Origin: Pseudomonadota bacterium | GTDB taxonomy: Bacteria > Pseudomonadota > Gammaproteobacteria > Steroidobacterales > Steroidobacteraceae | Length of the DNA stretch: 6,331 nt | Direction of reading: 5' to 3' | Assembly: GCA_021838065.1 (NCBI GenBank) | Contig: JAKCEJ010000181.1 | Location: forward strand, 1-6,331 | Shown: one piece after another, positions 1 to 6,331 of the stretch | Position numbering within the stretch: the first letter of the stretch is position 1 | Layout of the letters: the number at the start of each line of letters is the position of its first letter | Notes under the pieces: model-generated | What the model was told of the DNA's origin: nothing | Database searches by the model: none | What the model saw: only the letters and a program-made list of their open reading frames with translations | Made by a program: the position numbers and the translations under genes

Positions 1-7
1 CGACTGA
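1..7 (+). CDS. pilM: 3' end of probable pilM (partial)
   Basis: Only the last bases are present: the final base of one codon, GAC (Asp), then a TGA stop at 5-7, one base before the pilN ATG. PilM is the actin-like cytoplasmic protein of the type IV pilus alignment complex; it binds the N-terminus of PilN, and its gene almost always sits directly upstream of pilN. The C and GAC fit a C-terminal Phe-Asp ending such as I recall for Pseudomonas PilM. The identity is inferred from gene order, not from protein sequence, since almost nothing of the gene is in view. Confidence 0.45.
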
Positions 8-8
8 C

Positions 9-614
9 ATGCCGCGGATTAACCTGCTGCCCTGGCGTGAGGCGGAGCGCAACGAGCGCAAGCTCGCCTTTCTGATCGCGCTGGCCGCCGCCGCGGTCTG
101 CGCCGTCGTCGTGACCTTCGGCGTGCGCCTCTTCTACAGCGCGCTGGTGAGCGCCCAGATCGAGCGCAACGACCTGCTGACGACGCAGATCCAGCTGCTC
201 GATCATCAGATCGGCGAGATCAACTCGCTCGAGAAGACCAAGCGCAAGTTCCTCGCGCGCATGCAGGTCATCGAGCAGCTGCAGCGCTCGCGGCCGCAGA
301 TCGTACATATCTTCGATCAGATCGTACGCACGGTCCCGCCGGGGCTGTACCTCACCGAGGTGCGCGAGACGGGCGCCCACATCCAGTTCAAGGGCGTGGC
401 CCAGTCGAGCACCCGGGTGTCGGATTTCATGCGCAACATCGATCACTCCCAGTGGCTCGCCAACGCCGAGCTCGAGGTGATCCAGGCCGGCAAGGGCTCG
501 CCGGGCTCGTCCTTCACGCTGGATGCGCAGGTGGTCTCGCCAAAATCCGCCAAACCGGGCAAGGCGGGCGCCCCGGCCGGCCGCGTCGCGGCCAACGGAG
601 GGCACGGCACATGA
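9..614 (+). CDS. pilN: Type IV pilus inner-membrane assembly protein PilN
   Basis: A 201-residue bitopic inner-membrane protein of the type IV pilus alignment subcomplex. The N-terminus carries the INLLPWRE motif (residues 4-11), the cytoplasmic peptide that docks into PilM. One hydrophobic transmembrane segment follows at about residues 19-38, then a predicted coiled coil (about 45-95), then a periplasmic ferredoxin-like domain to about residue 177 that in the family pairs with PilO. The last 24 residues are a Lys/Gly/Ala/Pro-rich low-complexity tail, probably disordered. Length matches the family (about 180-200 residues). The ATG lies one base after the preceding stop, and its TGA overlaps the pilO ATG (ATGA), so translation with both neighbours is probably coupled. 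Its ribosome-binding site would lie upstream of the window. Identification is secure from the motif, topology and context. Confidence 0.96.
   Translation: MPRINLLPWREAERNERKLAFLIALAAAAVCAVVVTFGVRLFYSALVSAQIERNDLLTTQIQLLDHQIGEINSLEKTKRKFLARMQVIEQLQRSRPQIVHIFDQIVRTVPPGLYLTEVRETGAHIQFKGVAQSSTRVSDFMRNIDHSQWLANAELEVIQAGKGSPGSSFTLDAQVVSPKSAKPGKAGAPAGRVAANGGHGT
597..601 (+). promoter_or_regulatory. Ribosome-binding site of pilO
   Basis: GGAGG lies inside the end of pilN, nine bases before the ATG at 611. It selects that ATG over the longer open frame that runs back to 452 within pilN, which has no PilO-like sequence in the extension. Confidence 0.75.
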
Positions 615-1276
615 ACGTCCAGGACCTGATCGAGGAACTGCGGGATCTCGACCCGCGCGAGCCGGGCCGCTGGCCGTTCGCGGTGCGGGCCGGAGCCGTG
701 GGCCTGACATTCGTGCTGCTCACGGTGATCCTCGTGTACCTGTTCGTCTGGCAGACGGTGCGCCCGCAGCTGCTGCAGCGCGAGCGTGAAGAGCAGGGGC
801 TGCGTCAGCAGTTCGAAGTCAAGCACGCCGTCGCGGCCAACCTCAGTGTCTACCGCCAGCAGCTCAAGGAGCTGCGCCGCTCATTCGGCGCCCTGCTGCG
901 CCAGCTGCCGGGCAAGACCCAGGTGCCGAGCCTGCTCGAGGACATCTCGGACACGGCGAGCGCGGCGGGCTTGAAGCAAAGGCTGTTCGAGCCCGGCAAG
1001 GAGAGCGAGAAAGAGTTCTACGCGGAGCTGCCGATCAAGATGCAGCTCAACGGCAGCTATCATCAGTTCGGCGAATTCGTCAGCGACATCGCCGCGCTGT
1101 CGCGCATCGTGACGCTGCATGACATCCAGATCAAACCCATCACGAAGAACGCCTACGATCAGCTGTCGCTGACCCTGACGGCCAAGACCTACCGCTATCT
1201 CACGGCAAACGAGATGGCCGCGCGGCGCGCAAGCAAGCACAAGTTCGCCCGTCCCCCTCACCGGGGACCCGGCTGA
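611..1276 (+). CDS. pilO: Type IV pilus inner-membrane assembly protein PilO
   Basis: A 221-residue bitopic protein that pairs with PilN in the inner membrane and contacts the PilP lipoprotein in the periplasm. A short cytoplasmic N-terminus (1-22) is followed by one transmembrane helix (about 24-47), a coiled coil (about 50-97), and the periplasmic ferredoxin-like domain. The PilO family signature is clear: QLPGKTQVPSLLEDIS at 98-113, GL plus an FxP element near 120-128, FYAELPIKMQLNGSYHQFGEF at 136-156, and IAALSRIVTLHDIQI at 160-174. The final 20 residues are a basic tail (Arg/Lys/His-rich) of unclear role; the protein is slightly longer than the roughly 205-215 residues usual for the family. 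The ATG overlaps the pilN stop and has its own GGAGG, which fixes the start. pilP follows after 19 bases. Confidence 0.96.
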   Translation: MNVQDLIEELRDLDPREPGRWPFAVRAGAVGLTFVLLTVILVYLFVWQTVRPQLLQREREEQGLRQQFEVKHAVAANLSVYRQQLKELRRSFGALLRQLPGKTQVPSLLEDISDTASAAGLKQRLFEPGKESEKEFYAELPIKMQLNGSYHQFGEFVSDIAALSRIVTLHDIQIKPITKNAYDQLSLTLTAKTYRYLTANEMAARRASKHKFARPPHRGPG

Positions 1277-1283
1277 GGCGCGC

Positions 1284-1287
1284 GGAG
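1284..1287 (+). promoter_or_regulatory. Ribosome-binding site of pilP
   Basis: GGAG in the short pilO-pilP spacer, eight bases before the ATG at 1296. It favours that start over the in-frame ATG at 1326, whose GAGGG lies only three bases upstream. Confidence 0.7.
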
Positions 1288-1295
1288 AGACCGGA

Positions 1296-1811
1296 ATGAC
1301 CACTCAGATCCACACCCGAGGGCTGATGCGCACCTGCGCGGCGCTCGCTTGCCTGATGCTGGCGGCCTGCTCGAGCGGCGATAGCAGCGTGCAGCGCTTC
1401 ATCGCGCGCGTCGATCAGCAGCCGGGCGGCCGGGTCGAGCCGCTGCCCAAGGTGCCGAAATACGAGACCTTCACGTACACCGACCAGCACATGCGCTCGC
1501 CGTTCGTGCCCAGCGAGCCGACCGGTGTCGGCTCGATACGGCCTGACACATCGCGGCCGCGCCAGTATCTGGAGCGCTTCCCGCTCGACACGCTGAAGAT
1601 GGTCGGCACGATGCGGCTTGGCAACGCGGTCTACGGCCTGGTGCAGACCAAGGATGGGATCGTGCACCGCGTGGCGGTCGGCAACTACATGGGCCAGAAC
1701 GATGGCCACATCATTCAGATCACCCCCACTCAAATCCGGCTGATCGAGATCGTCCCCGACGGTCTCGGCGGGTTCATGAAACGGCCGGCAGCCCTGGGAC
1801 TCAGTCAGTGA
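1296..1811 (+). CDS. pilP: Type IV pilus inner-membrane lipoprotein PilP
   Basis: A 171-residue lipoprotein that bridges the PilN-PilO heterodimer and the periplasmic N0 domain of the PilQ secretin. The signal peptide ends in a lipobox LAAC (residues 22-25), with Cys25 the predicted lipidated residue; the +2 residue is Ser, not the Asp inner-membrane retention signal of Lol sorting, although family members are held at the inner membrane by their partners. A long extended region (about 26-90) contains the conserved RSPF (67-70). The compact beta-sandwich domain (about 92-165) carries the family's ERFPLDTLKMVGT stretch (93-105) and GNYMGQNDGHI (129-139). The start at 1296 has a good ribosome-binding site; an in-frame ATG at 1326 (Met11) would leave a very short 14-residue signal peptide. 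The TGA stop overlaps a GTG at 1808 that is a possible but less likely pilQ start. Confidence 0.95.
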   Translation: MTTQIHTRGLMRTCAALACLMLAACSSGDSSVQRFIARVDQQPGGRVEPLPKVPKYETFTYTDQHMRSPFVPSEPTGVGSIRPDTSRPRQYLERFPLDTLKMVGTMRLGNAVYGLVQTKDGIVHRVAVGNYMGQNDGHIIQITPTQIRLIEIVPDGLGGFMKRPAALGLSQ

Positions 1812-1836
1812 ACAATCCGGTAGCGAACGCTCATGC

Positions 1837-1842
1837 AGGGAG
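1837..1842 (+). promoter_or_regulatory. Ribosome-binding site of pilQ
   Basis: AGGGAG sits seven bases before the ATG at 1850. It supports this start over the GTG at 1808, which overlaps the pilP stop and has no clear Shine-Dalgarno match of its own. The protein starting at 1850 also opens directly with a normal signal peptide. Confidence 0.7.
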
Positions 1843-1849
1843 TTCGAGA

Positions 1850-4039
1850 ATGAAAGTCTTCACGCGGAAATCTCGCGTCGCGAACGCAGCCGCCCTGTCC
1901 CTGCTGCTCGGTCTGGCGATGGTTGCGGGCAACCGCGCCCGCGCCGCCGACGCTCAGGTCGCGCTGCAATCGGTCCAGGTGCAGCCGCTCCCCCATGCCC
2001 AGATGCAAGTCACGCTGCAGCTGTCCGGGCCGGCGCCGAAACCGCTGTCATTCACCATGGATAACCCGGCGCGCATCGTGATCGATCTGCCGGACACCGG
2101 GCTCGCTCTGCCGTCCAACCAGATCAGCGTGAAATCCGGCGGCCTGGAGTCCATCGTCGCGGCCGCGACGCGTCACCGTTCGCGCCTCGTGCTCAGCCTC
2201 GACTCGATGGTGACCTACGGGATGCATCAGCAAGGCGATCAGATCGTCGTCACCCTCGGCCCGGGCGCGGCGCGCTCGGATGACGGCCATGTCGCCGCGG
2301 CCGAGGCCACTGCCGCCAGCGCCGCCGCGGTGCGCGCCGGACTGAGCGCGCCCTGGCAGATCCGCAACATCAGCTTCCACCGCAGCAGCGATGGCGCCGG
2401 GCGGATCATGGTCCAGCTCTCCAACCCGCACATCCCGGTCAACCTGCGCCAGGTCGGCAACCAAGTGGTGGTCGACTTCAACCATGCCGCTGTGCCGGGG
2501 CGCTTCCTGCGACGCTACGTCGCGACCGACTTCGGCACGCCGGTGACCGATTTCCTGGTGACCCGCACGCCGAGCGGATCGCGCATCACCATCGATGCGG
2601 CGGGCGCCTTCACCGAACTCGCCTACCAGGCGGACACGCAGTACGTCGTCGAGCTGCGGCCGGTCTCGCAGGCCCAGGCGCGAGCGCAGCAGCCGAAATA
2701 CACCGGCCAGCGCCTGTCGCTGAATTTCCAGAGCATCAAGGTGCGCGCGGTGCTGCAGCTGCTGGCCGATGCGAGCGGCCAGAACATCGTCGTCAGCAAT
2801 TCGGTGCACGGCAGCGTGACGCTGCGCCTGCACGATGTGCCCTGGGACCAGGCGCTGCACGTGATTCTGCAGATCGAGGGGCTCGGCGACCGCCACCAGG
2901 GCAATGTCATCCTGGTGGCTCCGCAGGCCGAGCTCGCCGCGCGCGAGAAGGCCGAGCTCGCCGCCGAGCATGCCGTGCAGCAGCTCGAGCCGCTGCGCTC
3001 GGAGTACATCCAGATCAATTACGCCAAAGCGGCGAACCTCGCCGCGCTCATCAAGTCGCAGGGCCATTCGCTGCTCTCGAAGCGCGGCAGCGTCACGGTC
3101 GACAAGCGCACCAATACGCTGCTGGTGCAGGACACGCCGCAGCGCCTGGAGCAGATCCAGCGGCTGGTGCACCGGCTCGACGTGCCGGTCCGTCAGGTGC
3201 TGATCGAGGCGCGCATCGTGCTCGTGAACAACGACTTCGAGCGCAAGCTCGGCACGCGGCTGGGGCTGACCAATTACCAGGCCAACGGCGCCAACGGGAT
3301 CGTCGCCACCACGGGCACCGCCGCGGGCACCGATACCATGGTGAGCTCGGCAATCGCCAATCAGCCGTTGGTCACATCGGGCGCACTGCCCTCGGTATAT
3401 CAGGGCGGGGTCACCATCCCCACCGGCTCGAACGCCTCCGAGCGCTACAACGTCAACCTGCCGGTGGCCAACCCGGCCGGATCGATCGCCTTCGGGATCC
3501 TGAGCGGCAACTACCTGGTCGACCTGGAGCTGTCGGCCGCGCAGGCGGAGACCGACGCGAAGATCGTCTCCTCGCCGCGGGTGATCACCGCCAACCAGCG
3601 CCAGGCGGAGATCATGCAGGGCGTGGAGATTCCGTATCAGCAGTCCGCCTCGAGCGGCGCGACCTCGATCGCCTTCAAGAAGGCGGTGCTCGAACTGAAG
3701 GTGACTCCGCAGATCACGCCCGATAACCGCATCATCCTCAGCCTCGAGGTCCGCGACGACGAGGTCGGCCAGGAAGTGGTCGCCTCGGGCGGCGTGCAGG
3801 TGCCGGCGATCGACACGCGCGAGGTCATGACGCAGGTGCTGGTCAACGACGGCCAGACGGTGGTCCTCGGCGGCATCCTGCAGACCAACAACACCGACAC
3901 CATCAACAAGGTGCCGTGGCTCGGGGACATCCCGATCATCGGCCATCTGTTCAAGAACACGGACCACACGAACAACAAGGACGAGCTGCTGGTGTTCGTG
4001 ACGCCGAAGATCGTCCGCCAGAACCCGGTCGTTTACTAG
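1850..4039 (+). CDS. pilQ: Type IV pilus outer-membrane secretin PilQ
   Basis: A 729-residue secretin that forms the multimeric outer-membrane gate for the pilus. Residues 1-32 are a Sec signal peptide (basic MKVFTRKSR, hydrophobic core, ARA before Ala33-Asp34). Two AMIN domains, which bind peptidoglycan in this family, lie at about 36-137 and 168-272, joined by an Ala-rich linker (140-165). The N0/STN domain, the docking site for PilP, is at about 284-358. After an Ala/Glu-rich connector comes the N1 secretin domain (about 384-446), then the secretin core (about 449-724) with the signature VPWLGDIPIIGHLF at 688-701 and the terminal ELLVFVTPKIV. Length is usual for a PilQ with two AMIN domains. 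The start at 1850 is chosen for its AGGGAG and signal peptide; a GTG at 1808 would add 14 polar residues in front. It ends the pilus operon, and hairpins follow. Identification is secure. Confidence 0.97.
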   Translation: MKVFTRKSRVANAAALSLLLGLAMVAGNRARAADAQVALQSVQVQPLPHAQMQVTLQLSGPAPKPLSFTMDNPARIVIDLPDTGLALPSNQISVKSGGLESIVAAATRHRSRLVLSLDSMVTYGMHQQGDQIVVTLGPGAARSDDGHVAAAEATAASAAAVRAGLSAPWQIRNISFHRSSDGAGRIMVQLSNPHIPVNLRQVGNQVVVDFNHAAVPGRFLRRYVATDFGTPVTDFLVTRTPSGSRITIDAAGAFTELAYQADTQYVVELRPVSQAQARAQQPKYTGQRLSLNFQSIKVRAVLQLLADASGQNIVVSNSVHGSVTLRLHDVPWDQALHVILQIEGLGDRHQGNVILVAPQAELAAREKAELAAEHAVQQLEPLRSEYIQINYAKAANLAALIKSQGHSLLSKRGSVTVDKRTNTLLVQDTPQRLEQIQRLVHRLDVPVRQVLIEARIVLVNNDFERKLGTRLGLTNYQANGANGIVATTGTAAGTDTMVSSAIANQPLVTSGALPSVYQGGVTIPTGSNASERYNVNLPVANPAGSIAFGILSGNYLVDLELSAAQAETDAKIVSSPRVITANQRQAEIMQGVEIPYQQSASSGATSIAFKKAVLELKVTPQITPDNRIILSLEVRDDEVGQEVVASGGVQVPAIDTREVMTQVLVNDGQTVVLGGILQTNNTDTINKVPWLGDIPIIGHLFKNTDHTNNKDELLVFVTPKIVRQNPVVY

Positions 4040-4051
4040 CGCCCCCCACAC

Positions 4052-4085
4052 GCCGCGGCGGCCCGGCCACTGGGTCCGCCGCGGC
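4052..4085 (+). terminator. GC-rich hairpin just after pilQ, possible transcription end or RNA-stabilising structure
   Basis: A perfect 10-bp stem, 4052-4061 (GCCGCGGCGG) with 4076-4085 (CCGCCGCGGC), encloses a 14-base loop in which CCC 4062-4064 can further pair with GGG 4072-4074. It starts 12 bases after the pilQ stop. There is no U-tract after it, so it does not qualify as a classical intrinsic terminator. It may slow polymerase, protect the 3' end of pil mRNA, or be incidental in such GC-rich sequence. The structure is seen directly; the role is inferred. Confidence 0.4.
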
Positions 4086-4141
4086 CGGTCGGAGCAGACG
4101 CCGCCGGCAAAGCCCGCGCTGGATCGAGCGGCCGCAAGAGC

Positions 4142-4164
4142 GCCGGGACCCTACGGTCCCCGGC
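4142..4164 (+). terminator. Second hairpin between pilQ and aroK, candidate weak terminator
   Basis: Arms 4142-4150 (GCCGGGACC) and 4155-4164 (GGTCCCCGGC) form nine base pairs with one bulged C and a four-base CTAC loop. Downstream is a GC-rich stretch, then only a short T run (ACTTTCT), so intrinsic termination would be inefficient. It lies mid-way in the 203-base gap between pilQ and aroK, where a partial barrier between pil and aro transcription would make sense. The rest of the gap shows no gene and no convincing promoter. Confidence 0.4.
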
Positions 4165-4242
4165 GGGCGAGACTTTCTGAGCAGAGACGGCGGCAAACCC
4201 GCCCGTACCCGGCGCGGCGCCTTGATATCCTGTGGCTGGACC

Positions 4243-4761
4243 ATGCAAGGCAAGCCTCCCAATATCTTCCTCGTCGGCCCGATGGGCTCGGGCAAGTCGG
4301 CCGTCGGCCGCAGCCTCGCCCGGCTGCTGCGCGTGCCCTTTCACGACAGCGATGCGGAGATCGAGCGGCGCACCGGCGTTGACATTCCCTTCATCTTCGA
4401 CAAAGAAGGGGAAGCCGGCTTTCGGGAGCGGGAGCGCGAGGTGATCGCCACCCTGACCGTGCTGCGCCATATCGTGCTGTCCACCGGGGGCGGGGCCGTG
4501 ATGCTGCCCGAGAACCGCCGGACGCTGTCCGAGAACGGCTGGGTGGTGTACCTGAAGACCTCCGTCACCCAGCAGGCCGAGCGGGTCAAGCCGGGACGCC
4601 AGCGGCCGCTGCTCAATGGGGTCGGCGACACCGCGGCCCGGCTGCACGAGCTGATGGAAATCCGCGATCCGCTGTACAGTTCCATCGCCGATCTCACGGT
4701 CACGACCGACGGACGGCAGATCAAGGCCGTGGTCCGCGACATCGTGCAGATGATTCGATAG
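4243..4761 (+). CDS. aroK: Shikimate kinase AroK
   Basis: A 172-residue cytoplasmic enzyme that phosphorylates shikimate to shikimate 3-phosphate with ATP, step 5 of the shikimate pathway to aromatic amino acids and folate. The P-loop GPMGSGKS is at residues 12-19. Shikimate-binding residues are present: Asp35 and Asp37 in FHDSDAEIE, Arg61 in GFREREREV, and the Gly82-Gly84 motif in STGGGAV. The lid arginine is Arg121 in RQRPLL, and the C-terminal substrate arginine is probably Arg141 in IRDPLY. Length equals the E. coli enzyme within a residue. The ATG at 4243 puts the P-loop at its usual distance from the N-terminus. Its Shine-Dalgarno is poor (CTGGA only two bases upstream). An in-frame TTG at 4222 would add seven residues, and the frame stays open into pilQ, but that extension resembles nothing. 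aroB follows after ten bases. Confidence 0.96.
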   Translation: MQGKPPNIFLVGPMGSGKSAVGRSLARLLRVPFHDSDAEIERRTGVDIPFIFDKEGEAGFREREREVIATLTVLRHIVLSTGGGAVMLPENRRTLSENGWVVYLKTSVTQQAERVKPGRQRPLLNGVGDTAARLHELMEIRDPLYSSIADLTVTTDGRQIKAVVRDIVQMIR

Positions 4762-4771
4762 ATTGCCGGTG

Positions 4772-5863
4772 ATGAACGCATCGGTGGACACCCTGACCGT
4801 CGAGCTGGGCCCGCGCAGCTATCCCATCGTGATCGGGGAGGGTCTGCTGCGCGAGGCGCCCCTGGTGGGCCGCCACGTGCACGCCCGCGACGTGCTCATC
4901 GTCAGCAACACGACCGTGGCGCCGCTGTACCTCGAGGCTCTCGAGACCTCCCTGCGTCCTCGCAGGACGGTCGCCACCCTGCTGCCGGACGGCGAGTCGT
5001 ACAAGACCCTGGATACCGTAGCCCGCATCCTCGATGTGCTGGTGGCCAACCGTTTCGGGCGCGATTGTGCCCTGGTCGCGCTCGGGGGCGGCGTAGTCGG
5101 TGACATGACCGGGTTCGCGGCGTCCGTCTATCAGCGCGGGGTCGCATTCGTGCAGGCGCCGACCACGCTGCTGGCGCAGGTGGACTCCGCAGTCGGCGGC
5201 AAGACTGGGGTCAATCACCCCGGGGGCAAGAACCTGATCGGCGCCTTCCACCAGCCGGCGGCGGTCCTGGCCGACACCGCGACCCTCGCGACACTCCCCC
5301 CCAGAGAGCTGCGGGCGGGACTGGCGGAGGTTCTCAAATACGGCCTGATCCGCGACGAGGCCTTTTTCGAGTGGCTGGAGGCGCACGCGCAGGCGCTGCT
5401 CGCCGGCGATCCCCTCGCCCTCGCGCACGTCATCCGCCGCTCCTGCGAAATCAAGGCGGCCGTCGTCGAGCACGACGAGCACGAGCGCGGCGAGCGTGCC
5501 CTGCTCAATCTCGGCCATACTTTCGGGCATGCCATCGAGTCGGCCACCGGGTACGGCCGCTGGCTGCACGGGGAAGCGGTGGGCGCGGGCATGGTCATGG
5601 CCGCGCGCATGTCGCATGAGAGCGGGCTTCTCGGCGCTGCCGATCTCGACCGGGTGATCCGTCTGGTCGAGCGTCTGGGACTGCCGACACACATCGGGGA
5701 GGTGCGGCCGCAGGCCATGCTGGAGCACATGCGCATCGACAAGAAGGTGCTCGACGGGAGGATCCGCCTGGTGCTGCTGCGCGCGATCGGCCAGGCCTTC
5801 GTCACCGCCGACTATGACGAGGGCCGGCTGCGACGGACCCTGGAGGCGCATCTGCGCCAGTGA
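4772..5863 (+). CDS. aroB: 3-dehydroquinate synthase AroB
   Basis: A 363-residue NAD- and metal-dependent enzyme converting DAHP to 3-dehydroquinate, step 2 of the shikimate pathway. The NAD-binding half shows DGESYKT (73-79) and GGGVVGDMTGFAAS (105-118). The active-site strand PTTLLAQVDSAVGGKTGVN (130-148) carries Lys144, and GGKNLIG follows with Lys153. The metal ligands are intact: Glu186 in GLAEVLKYGLI, His249 in NLGHTFGHAIE and His266 in LHGEAVGAGM. RIDKKV at 321-326 is the usual C-terminal basic motif. Length matches E. coli AroB (362). The ATG at 4772 is preferred; in-frame GTG (4769) and TTG (4763) codons lie just upstream, and none has a clear ribosome-binding site, suggesting translational coupling to aroK, whose stop ends ten bases earlier. 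dgt begins four bases after its own stop. Confidence 0.97.
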   Translation: MNASVDTLTVELGPRSYPIVIGEGLLREAPLVGRHVHARDVLIVSNTTVAPLYLEALETSLRPRRTVATLLPDGESYKTLDTVARILDVLVANRFGRDCALVALGGGVVGDMTGFAASVYQRGVAFVQAPTTLLAQVDSAVGGKTGVNHPGGKNLIGAFHQPAAVLADTATLATLPPRELRAGLAEVLKYGLIRDEAFFEWLEAHAQALLAGDPLALAHVIRRSCEIKAAVVEHDEHERGERALLNLGHTFGHAIESATGYGRWLHGEAVGAGMVMAARMSHESGLLGAADLDRVIRLVERLGLPTHIGEVRPQAMLEHMRIDKKVLDGRIRLVLLRAIGQAFVTADYDEGRLRRTLEAHLRQ

Positions 5864-5867
5864 CCCC

Positions 5868-6331
5868 ATGATGAACACGGCGCAAACCGACCCCGACGGC
5901 CTCACCCCCTACGCGGCGCACGACGAGCGGTCGCGAGGGCGGCGGTTTCCCGAGCCGAAACCCGAGTTCCGCAGCGAGTTTCAGCGCGATCGGGACCGCA
6001 TCATCCACTGCAATGCGTTCCGCCGCCTCGTCTACAAGACGCAGGTCTTCGTCAACCACGAGGGCGACCTCTACCGCACGCGCATCACGCATTCAATCGA
6101 GGTGGCCCAGATCGGCCGCTCGGTCGCCCGCGCCCTGCGGGTCAACGAGACGCTCACCGAGGCGATCAGCCTGGCCCACGACCTCGGCCATACCCCGTTC
6201 GGACATGCCGGACAGGATGCGCTCAACGAGTGCATGCGGCTGTACGGCGGCTTCGAGCACAATCTGCAGTCGCTGCGGGTGGTCGATGAGCTCGAGGAAC
6301 GCTATGCGGCGTTTCCCGGCCTGAAAGATCG
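5868..6331 (+). CDS. dgt: dGTPase-like dNTP triphosphohydrolase, N-terminal part (cut by window end)
   Basis: The first 154 residues of an HD-superfamily deoxynucleoside triphosphate triphosphohydrolase; the frame is open at the window edge. The family hydrolyses dNTPs, classically dGTP, to the deoxynucleoside and tripolyphosphate and so affects dNTP pools. Conserved blocks appear in order: FRRLVYKTQVF (51-61), RTRITHSIEVAQIGRS (70-85) with metal ligand His75, ISLAHDLGHTPFGHAG (100-115) with the HD pair His104-Asp105, and GGFEHNLQSLRVV (127-139). The second metal-ligand Asp and the C-terminal half lie outside the window. This pattern fits the shorter dGTPase-like type-2 group (HAMAP-style naming) rather than the E. 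coli Dgt type, so exact substrate preference is uncertain. Two adjacent ATGs (5868, 5871) are both possible. A GGAGG at 5842-5846 is 21 bases upstream, too far to act normally, so coupling to aroB, four bases earlier, is likely. Confidence 0.93.
   Translation, partial: MMNTAQTDPDGLTPYAAHDERSRGRRFPEPKPEFRSEFQRDRDRIIHCNAFRRLVYKTQVFVNHEGDLYRTRITHSIEVAQIGRSVARALRVNETLTEAISLAHDLGHTPFGHAGQDALNECMRLYGGFEHNLQSLRVVDELEERYAAFPGLKD

Noticed and set aside
297..327. A 10-base direct repeat (CAGATCGTAC at 297-306 and 318-327) in pilN
   Set aside because: It encodes QIV twice within a seven-residue spacing in a helix; there are only two copies and no sign of a regulatory role.
2926..2964. A 15-base direct repeat (2926-2940 and 2950-2964) with 24-base period in pilQ
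   Set aside because: It encodes AELAA twice in the Ala/Glu-rich connector between N0 and N1, a region where I recall other PilQ proteins having a similar AAREK-type sequence; it is better explained as helical coding repetition than as a DNA element.
2048..4051. A very long open frame (667 codons) on the - strand opposite pilQ
   Set aside because: It is the mirror of GC-rich codon bias in pilQ. The translation is rich in Arg, His, Asp, Val and Leu without recognisable domains, while the + strand encodes an intact secretin.
4223..4228. TGATAT as a possible -10 box for aroK
   Set aside because: No -35-like sequence lies at suitable spacing (the bases near 4200-4205 are GC-rich), and the resulting leader would be only about eight bases.
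3916..4242. Upstream extension of the aroK frame, open through the gap and into the end of pilQ
   Set aside because: The added residues are Arg/Pro/Gly-rich and unlike any shikimate kinase N-terminus; the ATG at 4243 gives the normal length.
5842..5858. GGAGG followed by a small hairpin (GGCGC/GCGCC around ATCT) before dgt
   Set aside because: The stem is only five base pairs, overlaps the GGAGG and lies inside the aroB coding end; it is too weak to call a translational control element.
4721..5905. A 394-codon open frame on the - strand opposite aroB
   Set aside because: Same shadow effect; aroB on the + strand has all its catalytic motifs, and the antisense product resembles nothing.

Overview
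The window is a dense, GC-rich (about two-thirds G+C by eye) stretch of proteobacterial chromosome with every gene on the + strand. Gene order and protein motifs point to a Gammaproteobacterium or Betaproteobacterium. These groups share the pilMNOPQ-aroK-aroB arrangement, and dgt following aroB is a layout I recall from Betaproteobacteria and some Gammaproteobacteria. I cannot name a genus.

Layout: (1) Positions 1-4039 carry the type IV pilus assembly operon. It starts with the last bases of a probable pilM, followed by pilN, pilO, pilP and pilQ, which are packed with one-base gaps, a stop/start overlap or short SD-bearing spacers. Their products form the alignment subcomplex (PilM-PilN-PilO-PilP) that links the cytoplasmic motor platform to the outer-membrane secretin PilQ, through which the pilus exits. 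(2) Positions 4040-4242 are the only sizeable non-coding gap (203 bases). It holds two GC-rich hairpins and no convincing promoter. (3) Positions 4243-5863 carry aroK and aroB, shikimate-pathway enzymes for steps 5 and 2, nine to ten bases apart. (4) From 5868 to the window edge is the N-terminal part of a dGTPase-like HD-domain dNTP triphosphohydrolase, cut off by the end of the sequence.

The pilus genes form one functional machine. The aro genes and dgt are metabolic neighbours whose linkage to pilQ is an old, widespread synteny rather than a shared pathway. All catalytic and targeting motifs I looked for are intact, and I see no frameshifts, pseudogenes, mobile elements, CRISPR arrays, tRNAs or rRNAs. 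I did not find a previously undescribed system here. The points most worth a second look are modest: the two hairpins between pilQ and aroK, and the choice of pilQ start.
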